In this document: in pieces, positions 1 to 7,574 of the stretch
Layout: the number at the start of each line of letters is the position of its first letter
How positions within the stretch are numbered: the stretch's first letter is position 1
DNA from: a bacterium
GTDB lineage: Bacteria > SAR324 > XYD2-FULL-50-16
Reading direction: 5' to 3'
Assembly (NCBI GenBank): GCA_024275165.1
Contig: JAJRZQ010000035.1
Span: 1 to 32,092 of the forward strand
DNA: 32,092 nt
Notes under the pieces: generated by a model
Database searches by the model: none
What the model was told of the DNA's origin: nothing
Seen by the model: only the letters and a program-made list of their open reading frames with translations
Translations under genes and position numbers: made by a program

Positions 1-124
1 GCGTTAAGGGTCCAAAAAGTTTTTTATAATCCAAAGACATGGTTTTCCTCAAAGCAAAAGCAACTACCAAAGTGCCTAAATGTCAGTTTAGCAAAAAAAA
101 ATTAAATTGTAATAACCTACTTCA

Positions 125-1345
125 TTACCTTAAGGGAATTTGCATCCTTAAGGTGAACTCTTGGGGTTGAGTATAACTTGCCTCCATCTTGCCTCCGTGA
201 GAGAAAATAATGTAGCGCGCGATATTCAACCCCAGCCCCTTGCCTTTTGCGCCTCCCACATTGCTGCCACGAAAAAAGGGATCAAACAAATGCTCGACTT
301 CTTCTTCCTTTAAAGGCTGGGCCGTGTTGGAAAAGATCAGGGTTATCCCCTTGCCCTGTCGCGCTCCCCAAATCTGGATTTTTCCTCCTTCAGGGGTGTA
401 CTTCACCGCGTTCGACATGACATTCAGCAGCACCCGGTGAATCAACACCTCATCCAGCTCGCCGAGAAGGTTTTTGGGGCAATGTTGGACCAAGACAATC
501 CTCTTTTCTTGAATCAAGACCTCAAAATCAGCCACAACCTCAGTGATCATCGCGCTGAGATCGACTTCTTCACATTGTAAGGATAAGGGAGTGAAATTGG
601 AACTGGCAATTAATTGCAAATCCTGCAAAAGGGTAATGATTCGGTTGGATTCCAACAAACCCAAGTGCAGAATATCTTGATATTCCTCAATACTTCGTTC
701 CCTGCGCAACCCGACTTCTAAATTGCCCTTTAGACTGGTCAAGGGACTATGCAGTTCGTGGGTTACATTCGAAGAGAAGTTTTCTTGATACCGAAAGGCT
801 AGAGTAATGGGCCGCATAGCCAAATTCACCAGCCAACTGGAGATTAAATAACTTAAAAAAATCACGGCCGGAAGACTGATCATCACCAGGAAACGAAAAT
901 TTTCCTCATATTGACTCAGTTGTAAAATGGGCTCGGCAATGAGCCCCGCGTGCGCTTGCGAAATCGGAATATACAAAACCAAGTGTAAAACTCCCTCCAC
1001 CTCCAGAGATTCAAAATTGGATTGACCCAAAAAAGCGGCCCGCAACAATACTGGGTTGGGAGAAAAATTAAAGTTCTGGCTATTGACCGTCTGTACGATC
1101 AAGCTCCCCGAAGAGTCATAGATCCGCATCACCTCATCTTCGTCAACCTGAGCAAACTCAGCCAGAGAATGCTCGTTGTAATACTCTACCAATTCATTTT
1201 GCCCGTCTTTGCTTAAAGCTTGCTTTAGCCCCTGCAAAATCGACTGATGCAAATAGTAATAGCTGACTAAAAGAATCAACAAATTAATTCCAAAAACCGC
1301 GATGGAAAAAAGCAGCGTTAACCGATTTTTGGTATGACGAATCAT
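125..1345 (-). CDS. Membrane sensor histidine kinase next to SHP/DHC cytochromes
   Basis: A 406-residue two-component sensor kinase. A hydrophobic segment at about residues 10-35 and a second at about 150-172 flank a periplasmic loop of about 115 residues that probably senses the signal. The HisKA phospho-acceptor motif VTHELHSPLTSLKG lies near residue 195. The ATP-binding domain follows, with an N-box (LLNVMSNAVKYTPEGG) and a G-box (GKGLGLNIARYI). I recognise no HAMP or PAS domain. The ATG overlaps the stop of the upstream diheme cytochrome gene in an ATGA junction, so the two are almost certainly co-translated. Kinases are known neighbours of SHP/DHC cytochromes in other bacteria, and this one may respond to the same redox or oxygen signal. 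No cognate response regulator is adjacent inside the window; one could lie to the left of base 1. Confidence 0.9.
   Translation of the reverse strand: MIRHTKNRLTLLFSIAVFGINLLILLVSYYYLHQSILQGLKQALSKDGQNELVEYYNEHSLAEFAQVDEDEVMRIYDSSGSLIVQTVNSQNFNFSPNPVLLRAAFLGQSNFESLEVEGVLHLVLYIPISQAHAGLIAEPILQLSQYEENFRFLVMISLPAVIFLSYLISSWLVNLAMRPITLAFRYQENFSSNVTHELHSPLTSLKGNLEVGLRRERSIEEYQDILHLGLLESNRIITLLQDLQLIASSNFTPLSLQCEEVDLSAMITEVVADFEVLIQEKRIVLVQHCPKNLLGELDEVLIHRVLLNVMSNAVKYTPEGGKIQIWGARQGKGITLIFSNTAQPLKEEEVEHLFDPFFRGSNVGGAKGKGLGLNIARYIIFSHGGKMEASYTQPQEFTLRMQIPLR
127..154 (-). other. Perfect 9-bp stem-loop across the end of the histidine kinase gene
   Basis: ACCTTAAGG at 127-135 and CCTTAAGGT at 146-154 form a perfect inverted repeat around a 10-base loop. 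It covers the last codons and part of the stop codon of the kinase gene. No U-tract follows directly on the minus strand; the nearest A/T-rich run is about 25 bases further on. A 3' mRNA-stabilising stem is more likely than a classical intrinsic terminator. The remaining bases 1-124 are A/T-rich with no gene I can support. Confidence 0.4.
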
Positions 1346-1905
1346 CGAGGAATTTGAATATACTTTTCATCGTAGATTCCTCGTTTTGCCGTAGTATGAC
1401 AAGCCGAGCAGTTTGCCCAGGAACGAATGCTTTTGCGCGCCAGTACGCGAGTCCCAACCTCTCTATGTTCGTGCTTAAAAAAGGGAATATCCGAAATCCG
1501 CAAAGGCGTTGCCCCCTCTAGGCTGCGCAAAATTCGCTTTGAAAAGCGAGCCGAAGAATTTTCAGCGGAATTGGCGTATAAATATTCTTGAATGGCACTA
1601 GCGTGTTCCGAACTGAGCGACGCGTCTTCTTCAAAATGCTGATCAAGCCCATCCATGATTTTTTCCCAAGAGGCTTTCGGCAGCAAACCCGCCTGATAGG
1701 CGAAATGGCACGCGCCACACTCTTGTTGGTACAGCGGGTCAACCGCGGGGCTCAAATGCTTTGAATAGCCGTGTCTTAGATTAGAGTGCCATTCATGGTC
1801 TTCCCCCTCGTCGTCATCACTGTCACTAAAGGCGATGAAGGGGAGCAATAAAATAAGCGAAAGGCTCAATGCGAGCAATAGCGTTTTAGACAATGATTTT
1901 TTCAT
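1342..1905 (-). CDS. DHC-type periplasmic diheme cytochrome c
   Basis: A secreted c-type cytochrome of 187 residues resembling the DHC (diheme cytochrome c) family. A signal peptide (MKKSLSKTLLLALSLSL...) is followed by an acidic, His-rich segment (DSDDDEGEDHEW). There are two CxxCH haem sites: CGACH in the first half and CSACH close to the C terminus. The spacing and the motif GLLPKASWEKIM are typical of DHC. I chose the ATG at 1905 because AGGTGA sits about 7 bases upstream; the GTG at 1917 would start on top of that ribosome-binding sequence. In Rhodobacter-type systems DHC passes electrons between a membrane cytochrome b561 and the SHP cytochrome. The SHP gene lies immediately upstream here, but no b561 gene is visible. 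Confidence 0.87.
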   Translation of the reverse strand: MKKSLSKTLLLALSLSLILLLPFIAFSDSDDDEGEDHEWHSNLRHGYSKHLSPAVDPLYQQECGACHFAYQAGLLPKASWEKIMDGLDQHFEEDASLSSEHASAIQEYLYANSAENSSARFSKRILRSLEGATPLRISDIPFFKHEHREVGTRVLARKSIRSWANCSACHTTAKRGIYDEKYIQIPR

Positions 1906-1917
1906 ATAATTTTTCAC

Positions 1918-2352
1918 CTATAGGGAAAAAGCCCAAATCAGAAAATCTCCTTTTTCTTTCGCCGTACATTCTCTTTCCAATACCCACTTGCAGTTTCTCT
2001 TAAACCACTTATTTATCTTGCTCTTTTTGACAAATCGCTTTCGATTCGCCGAAGGCGCCAAGGGTTGAATAACTTTCCCCGTCCGCTCGTGCCGCCCTGT
2101 GCTGGTTGGTTTCTTATGGCAAGTCTGACAGGAACGGTTCTTTTTTTTCCTCGAGTGCATGAATTCTTTTTGGAACAAGTCCTGCCCTTTTTGCACGGAA
2201 AAATACTGAAAAGAAGGATCCTCTTTTTTAGCCTCTACTTTTAAATTATTCAGGTAAGCCATCGCTACCGGGGTTAATTTTGTCTTTGCGAATAAAGGGA
2301 TCACAAGAGGGGTTAAAAAAAATAAGGCGATTAGAATAAGGCAATGTTTCAT
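1918..2352 (-). CDS. SHP-type monoheme cytochrome c (DUF1924)
   Basis: A small periplasmic cytochrome of 144 residues similar to SHP, the high-potential monoheme cytochrome that binds O2/NO in its reduced form. A signal peptide (MKHCLILIALFFLTPLVI) is followed by one haem site, CQTCH. The family block comes next: TGRHERTGKVIQPLAPSANRKRF, then KINKWFKRNCKWVLERECTAKEKGD. The two cysteines in that block (NCKWVLEREC) are the pair that forms a disulphide in SHP, and the Asn in APSAN sits where the distal haem ligand is expected. The start is set at 2352, where AGGA precedes ATG by five bases. An upstream in-frame start would add a charged, non-signal leader. First gene of the shp-dhc-kinase operon. 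Confidence 0.85.
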   Translation of the reverse strand: MKHCLILIALFFLTPLVIPLFAKTKLTPVAMAYLNNLKVEAKKEDPSFQYFSVQKGQDLFQKEFMHSRKKKNRSCQTCHKKPTSTGRHERTGKVIQPLAPSANRKRFVKKSKINKWFKRNCKWVLERECTAKEKGDFLIWAFSL

Positions 2353-2413
2353 GTTGGTCCTACGATTTAACAAACATTTTTTTTCATGCCCCCTCACTTG
2401 ATCCAGCCAAAGC

Positions 2414-2434
2414 CTTTGACTAGATGAATCAAAG
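2414..2434. promoter_or_regulatory. Inverted repeat in the shp upstream region
   Basis: CTTTGA and TCAAAG form a 6-bp inverted repeat separated by nine bases, about 60-80 bases upstream of the SHP start codon. It could be an operator or a leader hairpin. The rest of the 2353-2519 spacer is A/T-rich; I could not settle on a convincing -35/-10 pair. Confidence 0.25.
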
Positions 2435-2542
2435 ACTAACCCTGAATTATGAATTTACAATGAAGGGAATATTAAATTGATTTCATGGAAAAGAAAAAAT
2501 AATCGAATCCCCAAAAGCTTTAATTGAGCAAATCGGGATTGT

Positions 2543-3262
2543 CTAAAAGCTTAGTGAACTCCCTGCCTGTTTCAACTTTAGCCTCTGCAATAGCGTCAAC
2601 CAGTTTTTCCAGTTCGCTTTTGGATAGATCACAGGCTTTTTGTTCGATTTGATTGGCGTAAAAGGCAATTTTTTTGCCCCCACATTCACCGCTAACCCTT
2701 TTAAACTATGGGCTACCTCTTTTAAGGCTTGGCAATCTTCTTCTAAAGATTGAGTCAGGTTTTCTAAGTGTTTGGGCAACATCTGGTGATAGATCGCAAT
2801 CAATTGTTCCACCAGTTCGTCATCCAAAAGGTGTCGAGAACGAAGCAAGGCGTAGTCAACCAGTTCCTCATCGTGAAAAAAGACAGGAGAACTTTGCGCC
2901 TCTAAGAGATGTCTCCACATTCTCAAGGATTCATCTAAGTGGTCAATACCCATAAAGGGGTCAACAGACGCGTCAAAGCCGATTTGATGCCAATTCGTCC
3001 AAGTGGGTTCGTTCAAGGAAGGGGTATTTAGAATCCACAGAGGGGGGCAAGGGCCTTGCTTGGGAAAGGGAAAGCAAACCGGGTTTGAATCCTGGGGGCT
3101 ATAAATAAAAACATCAAAATCCCCTTGCTCTAACAGGGTTTTGGTGGTGACCTCCTCTTCAACCCGTTGGTAAGGGTGACCCAAAAAGCGAGTCCAGGCA
3201 GTTAAATCTTGCCCAAAGCCGCCATCCCAGTGAAGAATTTTTAATGAAGAAGCCTTATCCAA
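2543..3262 (-). CDS. Pseudo-receiver plus HPt protein, frame disrupted at a poly-A run
   Basis: The open frame gives 239 residues from a TTG at 3262. Residues 7-120 look like a degenerate CheY-type receiver: LKILHWDGG and a DVFIYSPQ strand where the phospho-Asp should be, then a GFDASVDPF segment in place of the GaxdyxxKP motif. The acidic and Lys active-site residues are missing. Residues about 145-198 are an HPt domain with the phospho-accepting His185 in VAHSLKGLAVNVGAKK. After Lys198 the frame leaves the HPt family pattern. The -1 frame from the A7 run at 2669-2675 restores a convincing HPt C-terminal helix (IAFYANQIEQ...SELEKLVDAIAEAK) and ends at 2520, giving 247 residues. It lies beside several kinases and receivers, fitting a phosphorelay intermediate. 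The start is uncertain: there is no ATG, and a second poly-A run lies just upstream. Confidence 0.72.
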   Translation of the reverse strand: MDKASSLKILHWDGGFGQDLTAWTRFLGHPYQRVEEEVTTKTLLEQGDFDVFIYSPQDSNPVCFPFPKQGPCPPLWILNTPSLNEPTWTNWHQIGFDASVDPFMGIDHLDESLRMWRHLLEAQSSPVFFHDEELVDYALLRSRHLLDDELVEQLIAIYHQMLPKHLENLTQSLEEDCQALKEVAHSLKGLAVNVGAKKLPFTPIKSNKKPVIYPKANWKNWLTLLQRLKLKQAGSSLSF

Positions 3263-3263
3263 T

Positions 3264-3386
3264 TCAGTTTTTTTTTGCGTTGAAGCCTGCGTAAAAGACT
3301 CCCAGGGTATTTAAAAGGCAGCTCGCGAGCCCCAAAAACCCTGCAGCTTTTGCTTGATGAAATCTTTGCTTAGATTTTTTAAGCAT
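3264..3386 (-). CDS. Possible 40-residue membrane peptide, or the lost N terminus of the HPt protein
   Basis: An ATG-started frame encodes a basic start (MLKKSKQRFHQAKAAG), one hydrophobic segment (FLGLASCLLNTLGVFYAGF) and the end NAKKN. Its TGA lies one base before the TTG start of the pseudo-receiver/HPt gene. A weak GAAG ribosome-binding sequence precedes the ATG. The end falls in a run of nine A's (3268-3276). Removing one A would join this peptide in frame to the HPt protein, giving it a membrane anchor. It may be an independent small protein, part of a frameshifted larger gene, or chance. The remaining 3387-3502 spacer shows no gene. Confidence 0.3.
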   Translation of the reverse strand: MLKKSKQRFHQAKAAGFLGLASCLLNTLGVFYAGFNAKKN

Positions 3387-3502
3387 ATCTTCTTTGAAGC
3401 TTCTTGTCGATATGGCCCCTTGCTTGAATTTTCCTTTAATTTTACGCTTCCTTTTGCTAGTTTTGAATCGGACAAGCTTAAACCTTATTTCTCACCTCAC
3501 CC

Positions 3503-4654
3503 ATGATCACCGCTCAAGAATTAAAAAATCAATGTCATGGGCTAAGCGTATTGTATGTTGAGGATGATGATGACATTCGCAGTTATACCGTCAATCTATT
3601 AGAAAACTTCTTCACCCGCATTGAAGTCGCTGAAAACGGCGCTATAGGCTGGGAAAAATTCCAATCCCATTCCTTTGACTTTGTCATCACCGATATCCGT
3701 ATGCCGGAAATGGATGGCATCGAACTCAGCCAGCTCATCAAAAAGAAAAACTTCAATTTCCCCATTTTAGTGATCTCCGCCCATGATGAGGCCCAATACC
3801 TTACAGAACTGATCAATATCGGGGTGGCTAACTTTTTGGCCAAGCCCTTAGACATCCAGCAATTTTTATCCATCCTCCATCGCCTTGTTTCCAGAATTCA
3901 ACTGGAAAAGGAAAAAGAAGCCCTGGTGCAAGAAAGGGAGAAATACACCCTCATGCTGCAAAAGTTAAACCAAGACAAAGACCTCTTTTTTTCGATTATC
4001 TCCCATGACTTAAAAAGCCCCTTTAACGGGATTTTAGGTTTAACCGAGCTTCTCGCCAGTCCTGACTTTAGCCCTCCCCCCGATGAAGCGCGACTCATCG
4101 CCGCGGAAATCAATAACGCTTCTAAAAAATATTACCAATTGCTGCTCAATTTGCTGGACTGGTCCAGGCTGCAAAGGGGGAAGATGGAATACCGACCCGA
4201 GGTGGTCAACCTCAACAGCTTAGTCACCCTGGTCATCGGCCAATTGAGTCAATTCGCGCGGCAAAAAGAAATCACCTTGCAAAATCAAACCGAGCAAAAC
4301 TTGTTGCTGAAAATAGACAAGGAAATGACCCGCACCGCAATCCACAACCTCTTATCCAACGCGATCAAGTATAGTACCAGGGGAGGGCGAGTGAGCATCT
4401 CCACCTCCATCACCCCGGAAAATTGGGTCGAGCTGGAGGTCAAAGACTTTGGGGTGGGAATGAGCGCCAAAGACGCCAGCAAACTGTTTCAGATTGAGCA
4501 TAAAAACAGCACCCCCGGCACCGAAGATGAAATGGGCACCGGTCTAGGCCTGCACCTCTGCAAAGAGATGGTGGAAAAGCAGGGGGGGAAAATTCGCGCT
4601 GAGAGCGTTTTAGGGCAAGGTTCCAGCTTTTTTATCTCCTTTATGCAGGTTTAA
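3503..4654 (+). CDS. REC-histidine kinase hybrid (soluble)
   Basis: A 383-residue cytoplasmic protein. The N-terminal receiver (about residues 14-130) has an intact acidic pocket (VEDDDD), phospho-Asp in FVITDIRMPEMDG, the Ser of ISAHDE and the Lys of LAKPLD. A short coiled coil (QLEKEKEALVQEREKYTLMLQKLNQ) leads to HisKA with the phospho-His in IISHDLKSPFNG. The HATPase domain has an N-box (HNLLSNAIKYSTRGG) and G-box (GTGLGLHLCKEMVEKQGG). With no membrane or input domain, it probably takes its signal as phosphate on its own receiver. The receiver closely resembles that of the convergent HD-GYP protein (shared SAHDEA.YL and KPLDI). It converges on that gene, and the two stop codons share the bases TTAA at 4651-4654. 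No strong Shine-Dalgarno is visible. Confidence 0.92.
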   Translation: MITAQELKNQCHGLSVLYVEDDDDIRSYTVNLLENFFTRIEVAENGAIGWEKFQSHSFDFVITDIRMPEMDGIELSQLIKKKNFNFPILVISAHDEAQYLTELINIGVANFLAKPLDIQQFLSILHRLVSRIQLEKEKEALVQEREKYTLMLQKLNQDKDLFFSIISHDLKSPFNGILGLTELLASPDFSPPPDEARLIAAEINNASKKYYQLLLNLLDWSRLQRGKMEYRPEVVNLNSLVTLVIGQLSQFARQKEITLQNQTEQNLLLKIDKEMTRTAIHNLLSNAIKYSTRGGRVSISTSITPENWVELEVKDFGVGMSAKDASKLFQIEHKNSTPGTEDEMGTGLGLHLCKEMVEKQGGKIRAESVLGQGSSFFISFMQV

Positions 4655-5757
4655 AGCGGATCTTGATGATTTAGATAAATTTGGTGCAGTTCCTCGGCGC
4701 AATCTAAAAAACATTCCCAAACCTGCGGGTCGAAATGCCCCGGCTCGGTACGGCCATCCCCCTCTCGAATAATCCGCACGACTTCTTGGTGCGGCAGAGC
4801 CTTCTTGTAAGGGCGTTTCATCAAAAGAGCGTCATAGATGTCGCAAATCTGGGTCACTCGCGCTTCCAAGGGGATCGCCTTACCGCCAATCCCCTCGGGA
4901 TACCCCTGCCCATCCCATTTTTCATGATGAGAGCGGGCGATTTTCTCCGCCATTTGAATGGCTGGATCCCCAGACCCCCGTAAAATATTGGCCCCCTTTT
5001 GGGCATGGCTGGCCATTACCTCCCACTCTTCTGGGGTATGCCGACTTGGCTTATGCAAAATCGCGTCGGTAATCCCGATCTTGCCGATATCATGCAAGGG
5101 GGCGGCAAAGAGCAAAAGATCACAGAACTCCTGTTTCAGCCCCATTTTCCCCCCCAGTTTTTGGGCGTAAAGACCGATCCTTCGGATATGCTTGCCCGTA
5201 TCATTATCCTTGTACTCGGCCGCGGTGCAGAGTTTTTCCACCAACTCCCGACGATTGCGACCTAAGGCCTCTAAAGCGAGGTTGAGGTCTTGGGTGCGCA
5301 ATAAAACCTGTTCTTCTAAACTTTTTTTATAATTTCTTTCTATTTCAACAAGTTCTAAAAAATGAATTGTTTTTTCCACGACCTGGAGCAACTTTTCAAT
5401 ATCTAAGGGTTTGACAATAAAATTATCAATCCCCATATCAATCAAATCTAATAAATAAGGGGCTTCGTCATGAGCGGAGGTAATCAGCACAACCTGCTCC
5501 GGGTTTTTCCGCTTGATCTCACGCACCATTTCCAAGCCGTTCATCACAGGCATGTTGAGGTCGCTGATCACAATATCCCAATCCCTTTGCTTAAATTTTT
5601 CCAATCCCTCTTTCCCGTTCACGGCGGTGACCACCGTGGCAAAAAAGGTGGAAAAAAGGTTGGCCGTGCTTTCGCGCAGGGCATCGTCGTCTTCTACAAA
5701 AAGAACATTGAATTTCTTGGAGCGCTCGATGAGCGATTTCAGTTGGTTTACTTGCAT
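4651..5757 (-). CDS. Response regulator with HD-GYP domain (c-di-GMP phosphodiesterase)
   Basis: A receiver (first ~125 residues) with VEDDDA, phospho-Asp in IVISDLNMPVMNG, TSAHDE and VKPLDI, then a coiled-coil linker, then an HD-GYP domain. HD-GYP signatures are visible: the HD dyad in APLHDIGKIG, downstream HAQKG, SHHEKWDGQGYPEG, and ICDIYDALLMKRPYK. HD-GYP enzymes hydrolyse cyclic di-GMP, and phosphorylation of the receiver normally sets activity. I start at the ATG at 5757 because GAGGA precedes it; the in-frame TTG at 5769 lacks a ribosome-binding site. It follows the sensor kinase gene by 12 bases, so that kinase is the obvious phosphodonor. Confidence 0.93.
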   Translation of the reverse strand: MQVNQLKSLIERSKKFNVLFVEDDDALRESTANLFSTFFATVVTAVNGKEGLEKFKQRDWDIVISDLNMPVMNGLEMVREIKRKNPEQVVLITSAHDEAPYLLDLIDMGIDNFIVKPLDIEKLLQVVEKTIHFLELVEIERNYKKSLEEQVLLRTQDLNLALEALGRNRRELVEKLCTAAEYKDNDTGKHIRRIGLYAQKLGGKMGLKQEFCDLLLFAAPLHDIGKIGITDAILHKPSRHTPEEWEVMASHAQKGANILRGSGDPAIQMAEKIARSHHEKWDGQGYPEGIGGKAIPLEARVTQICDIYDALLMKRPYKKALPHQEVVRIIREGDGRTEPGHFDPQVWECFLDCAEELHQIYLNHQDPL

Positions 5758-5769
5758 TGTCCTCGTCAA

Positions 5770-7503
5770 TTAAATTGGCTCCGCCATATTCAAGGGAAGG
5801 GAGATGCGAAACTGCGCCCCTTCTGTTGTGTTTTTAACGGTTAAACTACCTTTACAATGCTGTTCCACAATGGTTTTAGCCATGTAAAGGCCGAGCCCGG
5901 TCCCCCGGTTGGCGTGCTTGGTGGTAAAATAAGCGTCGAAAATCTTTCCCATGACCTCGTCGGATATCCCGCCCCCGTTATCACTGATTGAAATATAAAC
6001 CCCCTGCTCCGCTTCCCCGCCAGAGAGAATGATTTTCGGCTTGGAGACTTTCTTTTCATCCAAGGCATCCCGGGCATTGGTTAAAATATTTAAGCAAACC
6101 TGCATCAATTCATTTGGATAAGTCACAATACTTTGCTTATAGGCGTAGTTTTGCACCAACTGAATGGATTGTGTTTCTAGGCTTTTCCCAATCAAGCCAA
6201 CTACTTGATCCAGCAACCGGGCCAAAACCACTTTTTCTTGCTTTTTCTTTGGGTTGAAAAAATCACGGAAATCATTGATGGTCCTGGAGAGGAATTGGGC
6301 ATGCTCATTGATCGCCGACAAACAATGATCTAATTTTTCCGGGGAGGGATCGCCTAAAGAAAGCTGTACCTTTAAACCGCCTGCCAAGGTGCTGATCGTG
6401 GAGAGGGGCTGACGCCATTGGTGAGCGATCATCGAGAGCATCTCCCCCATACTGGCGAGTTTCGATTGTTGGATCAATAGTTTTTCTTGCTCCAAGCGGC
6501 GTTGAACCTCCTGCTTTACTCGTTGTTCCAGCGTTTGATTGAGTTCGGTGAGTTCTAGGGTTCGTTTGGCGACCCTCGCCTCCAATCCTTCTTTGGCGAA
6601 CTGGAGTTCCGCCTCGGTTTTCAGCCTTGCTTCGTTCTCCGCTTCTAAATCAGCGGTCCTCAAAGACACCTGAGACTTCAGCACCAAGCTCACCCCTAAA
6701 AAAAAGAGCACCAGCACCCCAAAAAACCCTAAGAGCAAAAAAACGGAGCTTTGATCCTGATTGCGCATTTCTCCATATTGTTGCTCCAAGGCCATGTTGT
6801 ATTTACTCGCCTTGTTGGCCTGTTCTTTGAGTAAATGTTTTTCCAGGGTTTGGAGCAGGCTCGGCTCTTGCCAACGGGGGATGGCGATATCTAGGGAGGT
6901 CGGGGCAATCGCCAGAGAGTGAACCTGCAACATCAAGCCCTCCAATCGCTCGGGATCAAATAACCGCGAGATGATCGCCGCGTCCGCCTTCCTTTGAACG
7001 ACCCGATTTAAAGCTTCCTCTTCGGTTTGCGCCACGAAGACCTGAGGAGGGGTCAGAAAATTTTTGGATTGGTTGATGAACTCAATTAAAAAAAAATCGT
7101 TTTGCACTCCAACGATCTTTTTCCCCTCAAGGTCAACCAGGCTTTTCAAGGCCTTGCTGGGGCGAGTTAAGACCTGCCCCCAGTTGGTGATGAAATGAGT
7201 CTTGGGAAAATCAAATTCTTTCGCCAATTTGCTCGAATAGGGAATATCAATCGCCAGGTCCAGGCGCTTTTCCCGCAGGCCTTGCAGCGTGCTGGGCAAA
7301 TCACCTTCGATAAAGCGCAGTTGCCAGCCCTCTTTCTTTGCCAGGTCATTTAAAAAATCAATGAAAATGCCCCGGAAATCGCCTTGGTGATTGACAAAGG
7401 CCAAGGGCCTCAAACTGACAACCCCAACCCTGTAAATGCGCGGCCCTACATCCGCAAAGAGAGACAAGGGAAAAAGGATAAAAAGTAAAGCCAGCAAACG
7501 CAT
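5770..7503 (-). CDS. Sensor histidine kinase with periplasmic solute-binding (SBP_bac_3) domain
   Basis: About 577 residues. A signal/anchor sequence (MRLLALLFILFPLSLFADVG) precedes a bacterial family-3 solute-binding domain: VGVVSLRPLAFVNHQG, FIDFLNDLAKKEGW, KRLDLAIDI, and EEALNRVVQRKADAAI. A membrane segment (SSVFLLLGFFGVLVLFFLGVS) follows near the middle, then a long coiled coil, HisKA with MIAHQWRQPLS, and HATPase with LNILTNARDAL, DNGGGIS and GTGLGLYMAKTIVEQ. No REC domain is attached; the receiver is supplied by the HD-GYP protein just downstream. The open frame extends upstream into rlmH, but I use the ATG at 7503, where AAGG lies four bases upstream and a proper signal sequence begins. 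The gene starts 71 bases after rlmH in the same direction and may share its transcript. Confidence 0.9.
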   Translation of the reverse strand: MRLLALLFILFPLSLFADVGPRIYRVGVVSLRPLAFVNHQGDFRGIFIDFLNDLAKKEGWQLRFIEGDLPSTLQGLREKRLDLAIDIPYSSKLAKEFDFPKTHFITNWGQVLTRPSKALKSLVDLEGKKIVGVQNDFFLIEFINQSKNFLTPPQVFVAQTEEEALNRVVQRKADAAIISRLFDPERLEGLMLQVHSLAIAPTSLDIAIPRWQEPSLLQTLEKHLLKEQANKASKYNMALEQQYGEMRNQDQSSVFLLLGFFGVLVLFFLGVSLVLKSQVSLRTADLEAENEARLKTEAELQFAKEGLEARVAKRTLELTELNQTLEQRVKQEVQRRLEQEKLLIQQSKLASMGEMLSMIAHQWRQPLSTISTLAGGLKVQLSLGDPSPEKLDHCLSAINEHAQFLSRTINDFRDFFNPKKKQEKVVLARLLDQVVGLIGKSLETQSIQLVQNYAYKQSIVTYPNELMQVCLNILTNARDALDEKKVSKPKIILSGGEAEQGVYISISDNGGGISDEVMGKIFDAYFTTKHANRGTGLGLYMAKTIVEQHCKGSLTVKNTTEGAQFRISLPLNMAEPI

Positions 7504-7574
7504 CATACCTTTTGGTGAAGACGCTTTAAGAATAGCCGATAATCCGTATTGGGAAAAGCCCGCCAAGCTTTTTT

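Noticed and set aside
5758-5769. TTG start for the HD-GYP protein at 5769
   Set aside because: There is no ribosome-binding site before it, while GAGGA sits directly before the ATG at 5757.
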